DNA from: RYN-230 sp963841695
GTDB taxonomy: Bacteria > Actinomycetota > Actinomycetes > Streptosporangiales > Streptosporangiaceae
Direction of reading: 5' to 3'
DNA: 64,000 nt
Assembly: GCA_963841695.1 (NCBI GenBank)
Contig: CAWJDQ010000013.1
Span: 124,001 to 188,000 of the forward strand
Part shown: piece after piece, positions 7,798 to 16,425 of the stretch
Position numbering within the stretch: the first letter of the stretch is position 1
Layout of the letters: each line of letters starts with the position of its first letter
The notes under the pieces: generated by a model
The model's database searches: none
The model's input: only the letters and a program-made list of their open reading frames with translations
What the model was told of the DNA's origin: nothing
Translations under genes and position numbers: made by a program

Positions 7798-9405
7798 CTG
7801 ACAACCACACTGACATCGTCCGTAGCAGAACCGCCCGCCGAGGATAACCCGGCAGCAGGCTCTCCGGACGTACCGCAAACGTTCCGTGACCTAGGCGTCG
7901 ATGAGCAGATCTGTGCGGCCCTGGAGGTCGCCGGCATCACCTCGCCCTTCCCCATCCAGAGCCTGGCCCTGCCCATCGGGCTGGGCGGGCACGACATCAT
8001 CGGCCAGGCCCGCACCGGCACCGGCAAGACGCTGGCGTTCGGCATCCCGCTGCTGCAGCATGTGGCGGAGGCGCCGGCCACCCGGCCGTCCGCGCCCGTG
8101 TCCCTGGTCGTGGTACCGACCCGCGAACTCGCCGGCCAGGTCGCCGAGGACCTGCGCGTGGCAGGCAGGCTCGGGGGCGCCCGGGTAGCGACCGTCTACG
8201 GCGGCCGCGCCTACGAGCCGCAGATCGACGCCCTGCGCGCCACGGTGGACATCGTGGTCGGCACCCCCGGCCGGCTGCTCGACCTGGCCGGTCAGCGGCA
8301 CCTGGACCTGTCCGGGCTGCGCTCCCTCGTCCTGGACGAGGCGGACAAGATGCTGGACCTCGGGTTCCTGCCCGACGTCGAGCGGATCCTGGAGCTCACC
8401 CCGCCGTCCCGGCAGACCATGCTGTTCTCGGCCACCATGCCGGGCGACGTGGTCCAGCTGGCCCGCCGGCACCTGCGCCAGCCGCTGCACGTCCGCGCCG
8501 AGCAGAACGACGAGCCTGACCTGGTCCCGCTGACCGTGCAGCACGTGTTCCGCGCGCACCAGATGGACAAGATCGAGATGCTGGCCCGCATCCTGCAGGC
8601 CAACGGCCGCGGGCTGAGCATGGTCTTCTGCCGGACCAAGCGGTCCGCGGACCAGGTGGCCGAGGCGCTGACCACCCGGGGCTTCGCGGCCGCGGCGGTG
8701 CACGGCGACCTGGGCCAGGGCCAGCGCGAGCGGGCCATGCGCGCGTTCCGCAACGGCAAGATCGACGTGCTGGTCGCCACCGATGTCGCGTCCCGCGGCC
8801 TGGACGTGGACGACGTCACGCACGTGATCAACTATGAGTGCCCGGAAGACGACAAGGCCTACCTGCACCGCACCGGGCGTACCGGCCGCGCCGGGCGGGA
8901 CGGCATCGCCGTCACGTTCGTGGACTGGCGGGACATGCCCCGCTGGAAGCTCATCAACGAGGCTCTCGGCATGGGCCAGCCGGAACCAGCCGGAGACTTA
9001 CTCCACCTCGGAGCACCTGTACACCGCGCTGGACATCCCGGCGGGGGTGAAGGGCAGCCTGCCCCGCGCCGAGCGGGGCCGGGCCGGCCTTGAGGCGGAG
9101 GAGCTCGAGGACGTGGGCGAGACCGGGAAGGCCCGGACGCCGCGCCGGCCCGCCGCCCGCCGCAGCGACCGCGACCAGGCGCCCCGCACGGATCAGCCGC
9201 GCAAGGCCCGCGTCCGTAAGCGGACCCGGTCCGGGGTGACGGTGCGCGGCACCGAGACCGCCCAGCCGGCCGGAGCAGGCAGGCCGGAGCAGGGCCGGGC
9301 GCAGCAGGCCCGGCGACCCCGGCCCAGGCCGAGGGATCGGCGGACGGCCCGTCCCGCCGCCGTCGGCGCCGGTCCGGCCGCGGCCGGAAAGGCGCAGCTA
9401 GCTAG
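7798..9405 (+). CDS. DEAD/DEAH-box RNA helicase, with two apparent frameshifts
   Basis: ATP-dependent RNA helicase of about 535 residues. The Q-motif region (FRDLGVDEQICAALEVAGI), Walker A ARTGTGKT, PTRELA, TPGR, VLDEADKML, SAT and the C-terminal HRTGRTGRAG are all present. A basic Arg-rich tail ends SRRRRRRSGRGRKGAAS at 9405. The core leaves frame near 8985-8997 and returns at about 9265-9300, so both shifts compensate and the tail is recovered. Upstream of the Q motif the frame has no ATG, GTG or TTG after the stop at 7780. A CTG at 7798, 9 nt after GGAAG, is the best start. An ATG at 7782 is out of frame and would need another indel. Likely role: RNA remodelling or cold adaptation. Confidence 0.88.
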
Positions 9406-9483
9406 CGGTTTAAGGTGAGCTTCCAGGAGTCGTCAAGGCTGGGTAAGGCGTAGCCGGAGAATCCCTGGGTAGGCTGGCCGCCT

Positions 9484-10425
9484 GTGAGTACACCAAAAGC
9501 GCTGCAATTGCCCCCCGGCGTGCGGCGGCTGACCATCGAAACCAGCCGTGGCAAGTTCGCGGCGCTCGAAGCGCTCCCGCCCAGCGGGATACACGAGCGG
9601 CAGCCCGCGCTGCTGGTACCCGGCTATACCGGGAGCAAAGAGGACTTCCTGCTGATCCTGCAGGCCCTGGCGGCCGCGGGCCGCCAGGTGGTCGCGATCG
9701 ACATGCGCGGCCAGTTCGAGACCCCCGGGACAGACGACGCGGCCGCGTACCAGCTGAAGGCGCTGGCCGCTGACGTGGCCATCGTCGCCGGCTGGCTCAG
9801 CGAGGGGTACGACGGCTCGTCCGGGGCCGGCGGCAGCCCCGGGATCCACCTGCTCGGCCACTCCCTCGGCGGACTGGTGACCCGGGAGGTCCTGCTGGCC
9901 CGGGCGGCGCAGGTCAGCTCGCTCACCCTGATGAGTTCCGGCCCGGGCGCGCTGTCCGGCCCGCGGGCCCAGATCCTGCAGGCGCTGCTGGCCGAGCTGG
10001 ACGGGATCGCCCCCGCGGCGCTGGGCGCCGAGGTCGAGCGCATCTGGCAGACCCGGCTGGAGCCGGAGGCCACGATGGGCGGCGTCCCGCCGATGATCAT
10101 CGACTTCCTGCGCACCCGGCTGCTGAGCAGTTCCCCCACCGGGCTGCGCGTCATGGCGCAGACCCTGCTCACCTGCCCAGACCGGACCCGGGCCCTGGCC
10201 CAGCTGGCCGCGGCCCCGGTGATGGTCCTCTACGGCGAGAACGACGACGCGTGGGAGCCTGCCGCCCAGGAGGACATGGCGGCCCGGCTGCGCGCCCAGC
10301 GCGTCTGCATCCCAGCCGCCGCGCACTCCCCCGCGGTGGAAGCGCCGGAGACCACGGCGAGCACCCTGACCAGCTTCTGGAACGCCACCGAATGCCAGCG
10401 GGCCCGCTCGTCCCGCCCGGCCTGA
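9484..10425 (+). CDS. Alpha/beta-hydrolase
   Basis: Serine hydrolase of 313 residues with a single alpha/beta-hydrolase domain: oxyanion region LLVPGYTGSKEDF (about 42-54), nucleophile elbow GHSLGG with Ser about 124, acid in GENDDAWEP and catalytic His in AAAHSPAVEAPE near residue 280. There is no signal peptide, so it is cytoplasmic. Family relatives are annotated as lysophospholipase-like or haloalkane-dehalogenase-like. The substrate cannot be read from the sequence. A TAGGCT hexamer lies 8 nt before the GTG start and no Shine-Dalgarno is visible, so the mRNA may be leaderless. Confidence 0.85.
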   Translation: MSTPKALQLPPGVRRLTIETSRGKFAALEALPPSGIHERQPALLVPGYTGSKEDFLLILQALAAAGRQVVAIDMRGQFETPGTDDAAAYQLKALAADVAIVAGWLSEGYDGSSGAGGSPGIHLLGHSLGGLVTREVLLARAAQVSSLTLMSSGPGALSGPRAQILQALLAELDGIAPAALGAEVERIWQTRLEPEATMGGVPPMIIDFLRTRLLSSSPTGLRVMAQTLLTCPDRTRALAQLAAAPVMVLYGENDDAWEPAAQEDMAARLRAQRVCIPAAAHSPAVEAPETTASTLTSFWNATECQRARSSRPA

Positions 10426-10456
10426 CCCCCGCCACGGTCAGTCCCCGGCCACGGGG

Positions 10457-11332
10457 TCAGTCCCCGGTGAGTTCGCCCAGGCCGTCCCAGGGCCGGCGGG
10501 CCGGGGTCGCGGCGGCACCTTCGGGGCAGACGGCGCGGAAGTCGCACCAGCCACAGCCCGGGCCCGGGCTGGGCGGGAAGACCTCGTCCAGGCCCCCGGG
10601 CGGCAGCCCGTCCCGGTAGCGCTGGTCAGCCGCTGCGCACTCGGCGGCGATATCCTCCGCCCGGCCCAGGTGCCGGTCCAGCGTGGCCGGCGTGTGATCC
10701 CAGGCGTGCACCGTCCCGGTGGGCAGGTGGTGCAGCTCGACCCGGTGGCACGGTCGGCGCAGCACCCGCCCGGCGGCGACCGCGTAGAGGGCCAGCGGCA
10801 GCGAGGCCCTGGTGTCGTCGGTGCTCAGCGGGCGGCGGCCGGTCTTGTAGTCCACCACGGCCAGCTCGCGGTCACCGGCCGCGGTCCGCCGGTCGTCGAG
10901 CCGGTCGATCCGGCCGGAGAACGTGATCCGCTCAGTGCGGGCGCCCACCGTCCGCTCCACCCCGGCCGGCTCGTCCGCCGGGTCCAGCCCGGCGGCGTAC
11001 TTCTCGACCATGCCGCGGGCCCGGTCCCGGGCGGCCGCGGACTGCGCGTCGCTGGCGAAGCCCTCGCTGATCCAGCCGCGTTCCAGTAACCCGCCGGCGG
11101 CGGCCACGGTCCGCTGCGCCTGGGGCAGCCGCCACCATCCGGCCAGCGCGTTGTGGACGCTGGCGCCGAGGCTGTTGTGCGCCCAGGGCGGCCCCTTGCG
11201 CGGGGCGGGCCGGTCCAGGTAGCTCATCCGGTACACCCGCCGGCAGTTCAGCCAGGTACTCAGCCGGGTCGGGGTGCACGCGTACAGGCGGCTGGGCATG
11301 CCGTCCAGCCCGAGCTGCTCGTGGCGGGCCAT
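10457..11332 (-). CDS. RecB-family PD-(D/E)XK nuclease with an iron-sulphur cysteine set
   Basis: A 291-residue single-domain nuclease related to the RecB/AddB C-terminal and Cas4 nucleases. The active site is GRIDRLDD (about 142-149) plus VVDYKTGR (about 161-168), the D-x(n)-D/E-x-K signature. A first Cys lies near residue 29 (WLNCRRVYRMSY). A C-terminal triad CGWCDFRAVC (about 262-271) is the spacing expected for a 4Fe-4S cluster that closes the domain. It is probably an exonuclease in DNA repair. No helicase partner or CRISPR array is adjacent, so a Cas4 role is unlikely. It is convergent with the hydrolase gene and follows the MBL gene by 4 nt, probably in one operon. Confidence 0.88.
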   Translation of the reverse strand: MARHEQLGLDGMPSRLYACTPTRLSTWLNCRRVYRMSYLDRPAPRKGPPWAHNSLGASVHNALAGWWRLPQAQRTVAAAGGLLERGWISEGFASDAQSAAARDRARGMVEKYAAGLDPADEPAGVERTVGARTERITFSGRIDRLDDRRTAAGDRELAVVDYKTGRRPLSTDDTRASLPLALYAVAAGRVLRRPCHRVELHHLPTGTVHAWDHTPATLDRHLGRAEDIAAECAAADQRYRDGLPPGGLDEVFPPSPGPGCGWCDFRAVCPEGAAATPARRPWDGLGELTGD

Positions 11333-11336
11333 CCGG

Positions 11337-11984
11337 TCAGTCCGCGTCCGCGTCTGCGTCCGCGGGCAAGTGGAGCGGGCCCGCGGTCACCCACGAGTCG
11401 AAGTGCTTCTGGGCCGCCGACACCGAGGTCTCCTCGCCGTGCCCGGGCAGCACGCGGGTCGGCCCGGGCAGGGTCAGCACATGCTCGCCGATGGCGCTGA
11501 GCTGCGCGGGGAAGTCGGGGTACTCGTGATGGTGCGGCACCGGTCCGCTGGCCATCAGGACATCGCCGGCGAACACCGCCTCGAGTTCCTCGCTGTAGAG
11601 GCACACCGAGCCCGGGGTGTGCCCCGGGGAGTGGATCACTTCCAGCGAGGCGTCGGCGACCTCGAAGATCCCCCCGTCCTCCATCTCGATCTCCGGGTCG
11701 CCGTCCCGGTGCGCCTCCCGCCACGCCAGCCGGTCCCGGGGGTGCAGCGCGACCGGGGTCTCGTCCCGCGCCGCCACCTCAAGGGCCGCCGCGACGTGGG
11801 TGGCGTGCCCGTGGGTGCAGATGACGGCGAGGATTACCCGGTCGCCGACGGCGGCCAGCACCGCCCCGGCGTCGCGGCCCGGGTCGACGACGATGACCTC
11901 CTCGTCGTCGCCCACGATCCAGGCGTTGGCTTCGGGGCCGTCCGCGTCCCCCGGTGACTCCACCCGCTCTATCCGCGCCTCCAT
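11337..11984 (-). CDS. MBL-fold metallohydrolase (glyoxalase II-like)
   Basis: About 215 residues with the metallo-beta-lactamase fold: VIVVDPG (about 31-37), the metal motif THGHATH (about 58-64), a third ligand in HSPGHTPGSVCLY (about 116-128), FAGDVLM and VLPGHGEETS. The canonical HxHxDH motif has Thr in place of the Asp that binds Zn2, so metal occupancy or activity may differ from true glyoxalase II. Relatives hydrolyse hydroxyacylglutathione or mycothiol conjugates. A mycothiol thioesterase role is plausible in an mshB-bearing genome but is inference. The C-terminus ends in an Asp/Ala run (ADADADAD). Confidence 0.85.
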   Translation of the reverse strand: MEARIERVESPGDADGPEANAWIVGDDEEVIVVDPGRDAGAVLAAVGDRVILAVICTHGHATHVAAALEVAARDETPVALHPRDRLAWREAHRDGDPEIEMEDGGIFEVADASLEVIHSPGHTPGSVCLYSEELEAVFAGDVLMASGPVPHHHEYPDFPAQLSAIGEHVLTLPGPTRVLPGHGEETSVSAAQKHFDSWVTAGPLHLPADADADAD

Positions 11985-12000
11985 GGCCTGCCTTCCTTCC

Positions 12001-12603
12001 TCATCCTTGTTTCACGAACGCCCGGACGGCCTCCGCCACCAGCTGGACCGCGATCGCGGACAGCAGCAGGCCCGAGATCCGGGTCAGCAGCTCGACGCCG
12101 CTGTCCCGCAGGACCCGCTTGACCAGCCCGCAGAATCGCATGGCCAGCCAGAGCACCACGATCACGGCGCACAGGGCGAGCCCGAAAGCGGCCACCTGTG
12201 CCCCATTATGGATCCGCTGGACGAACACCATGCTCGCCACGATCGCGCCGGGGCCGGCCAGCAGCGGGGTGCCCAGCGGGACGAACGCCACGTTGATCTG
12301 CTCGCACTCCGCCTCGGTGGGCTCGGCGGACTTGCCGGTCAGCAGCTCCAGCGCCACCAGCAGGAGCAGCAGGCCGCCGGCGGCCTGCAGGGCCGGCAGC
12401 TGCACGCCCAGGTAGACCAGGACCTCCCGGCCGAACAGCGCGAAGGCCAGGATCACCCCGAACGCGACCAGCGCCGCCTGCCAGGCCAGCCGGTGCCGCT
12501 CCCGGGCCTCTTTGCCGCGGGTCAGCGCGATGAACAGCGGGACGGTGCCTGCCGGGTCCATGATCACCAGCAGGGTGATGAAGACCTCCCAGAAGAACTT
12601 CAT
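12001..12603 (-). CDS. MarC family integral membrane protein
   Basis: A 200-residue multi-pass membrane protein of the MarC (UPF0056) family. Hydrophobic segments lie at about 5-27, 42-64, 68-90, 105-130, 138-160 and 178-196. Family landmarks include the N-terminal MDPAGTVPLFIALT and PLGTPLLAGPGAI near residues 111-123. Despite the name, no antibiotic-resistance transport has been proven for the family and its function is unknown. Its ATG (12603) overlaps the TGA of the PHP gene, so the two are translated together. Confidence 0.93.
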   Translation of the reverse strand: MKFFWEVFITLLVIMDPAGTVPLFIALTRGKEARERHRLAWQAALVAFGVILAFALFGREVLVYLGVQLPALQAAGGLLLLLVALELLTGKSAEPTEAECEQINVAFVPLGTPLLAGPGAIVASMVFVQRIHNGAQVAAFGLALCAVIVVLWLAMRFCGLVKRVLRDSGVELLTRISGLLLSAIAVQLVAEAVRAFVKQG

Positions 12604-13636
12604 GCCCGGGCCTGCTCATCCGCGGCGGGGGCCGTGCCCCGCCGCCGGTCCCGCCTGCCCCGCTGGTCCCGTCCGCCCCGCTGGTCCCGCTGGTCCCGTC
12701 CGCCCCGCTGGTCCCGCTGGTCCCGTCCGCCCCGCTGGTCCCGCCGGTCCTGTCCGCCCCGCTGGTCCCGCCGGTCCCGTCCGCCCCGCCTGCCCCGCCG
12801 GTCCCGCCGGTCCCGCCGGCCAGCGCCATCAGCTGCTCGAACGCAGCCGGGCTGGTCGTCTCGACGCCCAGCCGGTGCCCGGTGAGGTCCCCGTGGTCGT
12901 CGCTGCCCCCGGTCGTCACCAGGCCCAGGGTGGCCGCCAGGGCCCTCAGCCGGGCCCGTTCCGCCTCGTCGTGATCGGGGTGGTCGACCTCGAGCCCGGC
13001 CAGCCCGGCCCCGGCCAGGGCGGCGATGGCCGCATCCGGGATCCGCCAGCCCCGGGAGATCGCGCCGGGATGGGCCAGCACCACCGCGCCCCCACTGGCC
13101 CGGACCAGTCCGACCGCGCGGGCCGGGTCGAGCGCGTACCGGGTCACGTAGGCCCGGCCGCCCGGGCCGATCCAGTCCGGCCCGAACGCCTCGGCCGGGG
13201 TGCCGATCGCCCCCGCCGCGACCATGGCCCGGGCGATGTGCGGGCGGCCCACGCTCCCGCCGGCCGCGAGCGCCGCCACCTGGTCCCAGGTGACGTCGAC
13301 ACCGAGGTCCCGCAGCCGGTCGACCATGGCCTGGCCGCGGCGGACCCGGTCGTCGCGGATCGCCTGGGACTCGGCCGCGAGCTGCGGGCTGGCCCCGTCC
13401 GGGAGATAGCTGAGCAGGTGCACGCTGTGCCCGTCCAGCCGGGCCGAGAGCTCCATGCCGGGGACCAGGGACAGGCCGTCCGGGAGAGCCTGGCGGGCCT
13501 CGCCCAGCCCGGCCAGCGTGTCGTGGTCGGTCAGGGCGATCACGTCGAGGCCTGCGGCCCAGGCGCGGGACATCACCTCGGCGGGCGGGTCGGTGCCGTC
13601 CGACGCGGTGGAATGGGAGTGAAGGTCGATGCGCAC
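12600..13636 (-). CDS. PHP-domain phosphoesterase with a repeat-encoded tail, frameshifted
   Basis: Polymerase-and-histidinol-phosphatase-type metallophosphoesterase of about 345 residues, similar to RNase AM/YciV-like 3',5'-nucleotide phosphatases. Metal-binding motifs are HSHSTASDGTD (6-16), LTDHDT (34-39), a Glu in PGMELSA (about 60), GRPHIARAM, LAHPGA and TGGSDDHG (about 243-250). After residue about 270 the DNA becomes a tandem repeat. One base must be gained or lost there to reach the natural end GTAPAADEQARA, whose TGA overlaps the marC ATG. The start is GTG 13636. A TACGAT hexamer 8 nt upstream suggests a leaderless message. Confidence 0.87.
12661..12830 (-). repeat. Tandem 9/27-nt repeat encoding a Gly-Thr-Ser-Ala-Asp linker
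   Basis: Minus-strand 9-nt modules read GGGACCAGC and GGGGCGGAC-like triplets. They combine into about 27-nt higher-order units coding for GTSGTSGAD, about four to five units with decay at the edges. The array spans the C-terminal tail of the PHP gene and contains its frameshift. Confidence 0.75.
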
Positions 13637-13724
13637 GACGGCTCATCGTACGGGGCAGCGGCCGCCGCCGGGCTGGCTCTGCTGGTGCGCGTCCGGCGGG
13701 GCCGGTGAGCGTCCGGCGGCCGCG

Positions 13725-14351
13725 TCAGCCCGGCAGCCGCGGCGAGAGCGCGCCGAACGGGACGTCCAGGTCCTGACCAGGGTCGCGCAGATCCCGCAGG
13801 GGCAGGGTCTCCAGCATCAGGGTGCCGGCCGTGTCCGGCCACAGGATGACCCAGAGCCAGGTGGCCAGCACCTCACCGGCGAACACGGCCGCTCCCGGCG
13901 ATTCCACGCTCCAGAGCGGGAACTCGTGGTGGCCGAACTGGACCAGGGCGTGCGGCGGCCCCTCCGCGAACCCCTCACCGGGGTCCGGGCCGGGCAGCCC
14001 GGCCAGGCCCGCTCCCAGGCCCAGCCCCGGCTCCTCGGACACGACCAGCATCTCCCCCAGGCCGCCGACCGGGTTGGGCCCGGACAGGGCGACCACGCAG
14101 CCGCGCGTGCCGCTGCGGTCGTCGCCTGCCCCGGTGAACCCGGTGACCAGCCAGCCCAGCGGGATCGGCCACGGCAGCCAGACCGGCACGGCGGCCAACT
14201 TCAGCAGGGCGTGCAGCCCCTCCGCGGAGGGAACGTGGGCGGGCCGGAGCGGCTGCACGGCGCCGTGCCGGGCACACTGCCACGCGCTGTGCCAGACGCT
14301 CGGCTTACTGAGCTCGCCCTGGCAGCGCGGGCAGATCGGAGCCTTCGTCAT
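13725..14351 (-). CDS. DUF6758 family protein with a zinc-ribbon-like N-terminus
   Basis: About 208 residues. The N-terminal CPRCQGELSKPSVWHSAWQC region plus ARHG supplies two Cys and a Cys/His pair of a small zinc ribbon (residues about 7-29). The rest matches the streptomycete DUF6758 family, including VPVWLPWPIPLGWLVTGF, AGDDRSG, GGLGEMLVVSEEPG and the conserved end GALSPRL. It is probably cytoplasmic. Function unknown. Divergent from the Nudix gene. Confidence 0.85.
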   Translation of the reverse strand: MTKAPICPRCQGELSKPSVWHSAWQCARHGAVQPLRPAHVPSAEGLHALLKLAAVPVWLPWPIPLGWLVTGFTGAGDDRSGTRGCVVALSGPNPVGGLGEMLVVSEEPGLGLGAGLAGLPGPDPGEGFAEGPPHALVQFGHHEFPLWSVESPGAAVFAGEVLATWLWVILWPDTAGTLMLETLPLRDLRDPGQDLDVPFGALSPRLPG

Positions 14352-14430
14352 GAGTAATGACGTTGATCTCCAGCCGCGGCCACGTCAAGCACCGCAAGCC
14401 CCTAATCAGCCTGGCCTTTTACCGCCCTGG

Positions 14431-14460
14431 TTGAGCCGCCCGGCCCGGGACCGGGATACT
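14431..14460 (+). promoter_or_regulatory. Predicted promoter of the Nudix gene (leaderless)
   Basis: TTGAGC (14431-14436) and GATACT (14455-14460) are separated by 18 nt, a good housekeeping-sigma promoter. The GTG start codon begins 7 nt after the -10 hexamer, where transcription should start, so the mRNA is probably leaderless. The 19-nt string GCCCGGGACCGGGATACTG here recurs exactly upstream of fdxA (30694-30713). Confidence 0.6.
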
Positions 14461-14466
14461 GTCCGC

Positions 14467-14868
14467 GTGCCAGCGCCGCGGGTTCCCTGCGTAGGAGCGA
14501 TCATCAAGGACGAGGCCGGGCGGCTGCTGCTGATCCAGCGGGGACACGACCCCGAGGCGGGCCGGTGGTCGCTGCCCGGTGGCCGGATCGGGCCGGGGGA
14601 AAGCGACGAGCAGGCGCTGGTCCGGGAGATCATGGAGGAAACCGGGCTCCGGGTCGCCTGCGGCGTGCTCGTCGGGTCGGTGGAGCGCCCGGGCCTGCGC
14701 GGCGCGGTGGTGGATATCCGCGACTACGCGGCCACGGTCACCGGGGGCACCCTGGCCGCCGGCGACGACGCCGCCGATGCGCGCTGGGTCAGCCCGGCCG
14801 ACCTGGCGGGCCTACCCCTGACCAGCGGGCTGGCCGAGACGCTCACCGCCTGGGGAGTGCTCGGCTGA
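14467..14868 (+). CDS. Nudix hydrolase
   Basis: A 133-residue Nudix pyrophosphohydrolase. The Nudix box lies at about residues 38-60 (GGRIGPGESDEQALV, then REIMEETGL) with all catalytic Glu residues. Upstream VGAIIKDEAGRLLLIQRG forms the first strands. Substrate probably a nucleoside diphosphate derivative, but not identifiable. GTG 14467 fits a leaderless start 7 nt after the -10 box. A longer in-frame ATG at 14350 would add an unconserved leader. The gene overlaps the end of the convergent lyase gene by 57 nt. Confidence 0.88.
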   Translation: MPAPRVPCVGAIIKDEAGRLLLIQRGHDPEAGRWSLPGGRIGPGESDEQALVREIMEETGLRVACGVLVGSVERPGLRGAVVDIRDYAATVTGGTLAAGDDAADARWVSPADLAGLPLTSGLAETLTAWGVLG

Positions 14869-15819
14869 CGTGCCGGCCGGGCCGGGATCGAACGCCTGGG
14901 TGCGGGCCAGCCCGGCGGCGCGCCCCTTGGCCGCGGTGACCAGGGCCAGCTTGCGGGACGCCTCGTCGATCATCTCATCGCCGAGCATGACCGCGCCGGC
15001 CTGCCGGACGTCGGTGGCGTGCGCGTACGCGTCCAGGATGAGCTCAGCCCGGTCGTAGGCCTCCTGGTCCGGCGCGAAGACCTGGTTGACCGGTTCCACC
15101 TGCCCGGGATGCAGCACCCACTTGCCGTCGTAGCCGAGGGCCGCCGCGCTGGCCGCGTCCTCGCGCAGCCCGTCGAGGTCCCGGATGGCCAGGTACGGGC
15201 CGTCGATGGCGGCGATCCCCCGGCTGCGGGCGGCGACCAGGATCCGCATCCGCGGGTAGTGGTACGCGTCGCCGCGGGAATACCCCGCGGGCTGGGCGCC
15301 GACCTGGAGCGATCGCATGCCGATGCTGGCCATGAAGTCCGCCGGGCCGAACACCAGGGCCTCCAGCCGGTCGGAGGCGGCCGCGATGGCCGTCACGTCC
15401 GCGAGGCCGCGGGCGTCCTCGATCTGGGCTTCGATGCCGATCCGGCCCCGCTCCAGCCCGGTGGCCTGCTCCAGCTGGGACAGCAGCAGGTCCAGCCAGC
15501 TGACCTGGGCCGGCTCGCTGGCCTTGGGCAGGATGATCACGTCGAGGTTCGGCCCCCTCGACCACCTCGATCACGTCACGGTAGGCCCACGGGGTGCTGG
15601 CGTCGTTGATCCGGACCGCGCGGATCTTGCTGCCCAGCCGCCGCCGTTCAGCGCCTCGACCACGGCCCCCCGGGCCGCGGGTTTCGCGGCAGGCGCGACC
15701 GCATCCTCCAGGTCGAGGAAGACCTCGTCCACCGGCAGGCCCCGGGCCTTCTCCAGGAACCGCGGACTGCTGCCGGGCACGGCCAGGCAGGTCCGCCGGG
15801 GACGGTACGACGACGCCAT
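14812..15819 (-). CDS. HpcH/HpaI aldolase/citrate lyase family CoA-ester lyase, two frameshifts
   Basis: CoA-ester lyase (CitE-like, as in malyl- or citramalyl-CoA lyases) of about 335 residues. The start MASSYRPRRTCLAVPGSSPR, the metal/substrate segment VDEVFLDLEDAVAP (about 29-42), IGIEAQIEDARGL with the metal-binding Glu, ALVFGPADFMASIG and the C-terminal GKWVLHPGQV are diagnostic. The frame breaks twice, near 15636-15642 and 15550-15555, both in G/C runs. Adding one base at each restores KIRAVRINDASTPWAYRDVI and NLDVIILPK. The TAG at 14812 gives a slightly long tail overlapping the Nudix gene. The CoA substrate is not predictable. Confidence 0.87.
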
Positions 15820-15858
15820 TCGGTCACAGCCTCCTGAGCTACGTGGCACGCTGGCCAG

Positions 15859-16329
15859 GTGAGCGACCCCCAGCCGGACACCGGGCAGGCCGGGCCGGAC
15901 ACCCGCCGGCTCGCCCTCATCGCGGAGGCTACCAAGCGGGCCGGCCTGATCTGGATCACGGTCCCCGGCCAGGGCCGGCCGCGGCCGGTGTGGCACGTCT
16001 GGCGGGCCGCCGCGTTCGTGCTGACCGGCCCGGGCGAGCAGGACGTCCCCGGGCTCGGCGACGCAGGCCGGGTCACGGTCACGGTCGCCAGCAAGGACAC
16101 CGGCGGCCTGCTGGTGCGCTGGACGGCCCGGGTGAGCCGGGTCGGGCCCGATTCCGCGGAGTGGCCGGGTGTCGTTGCCGCGCTGCTGGCCGGCCGGCTG
16201 AACGAGCCGGCCAGTCCCGGCGGGCCCGCCGCTGCGCAGCGCTGGGCCCAGACCGGCACGGTGTACCGCCTCGCCCCCGAGGCCAATGCCGACGCGGGCA
16301 GGCCCGGCATTTCGCCCCGCTCATCCTGA
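15859..16329 (+). CDS. Conserved hypothetical protein
   Basis: A 156-residue protein with GTG start 15859. Residues about 17-125 resemble uncharacterised streptomycete proteins: a helix RLALIAEATKRAGLIWITV, VWHVWRAAAFVLTGPGEQ, then VTVTVASKDTGGLLVRWTA and AALLAGRLN. The beta-rich core (short strands, WHVW) suggests a split-barrel fold as in pyridoxamine-phosphate-oxidase-like proteins, but no flavin motif is evident. Function unknown. Divergent from the lyase gene. Confidence 0.7.
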   Translation: MSDPQPDTGQAGPDTRRLALIAEATKRAGLIWITVPGQGRPRPVWHVWRAAAFVLTGPGEQDVPGLGDAGRVTVTVASKDTGGLLVRWTARVSRVGPDSAEWPGVVAALLAGRLNEPASPGGPAAAQRWAQTGTVYRLAPEANADAGRPGISPRSS

Positions 16330-16389
16330 ACCCGCGCACCGCCGCGCTCGCGAGCTGACCAGTCGCCCGCGCCGGTCAGCGCGACTCCG

Positions 16390-16419
16390 TTCGACGCTGG
16401 GTGCGACCCTCCGTAGCAT
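16390..16419 (+). promoter_or_regulatory. Predicted mrp promoter (leaderless)
   Basis: TTCGAC (16390-16395) and TAGCAT (16414-16419) with an 18-nt spacer. The ATG of mrp begins 7 nt after the -10 hexamer and no Shine-Dalgarno precedes it. Confidence 0.5.
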
Positions 16420-16425
16420 GAGGGC

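Noticed and set aside
10457..11332. Cas4 nuclease
   Set aside because: Shares the PD-(D/E)XK fold and Cys set with Cas4, but no other cas gene or array is present. A RecB-like repair nuclease is more likely.
13822..14868. Long open frame through DUF6758 antisense to the Nudix gene
   Set aside because: The first 215 codons are antisense to DUF6758. The Nudix domain begins after GTG 14467.
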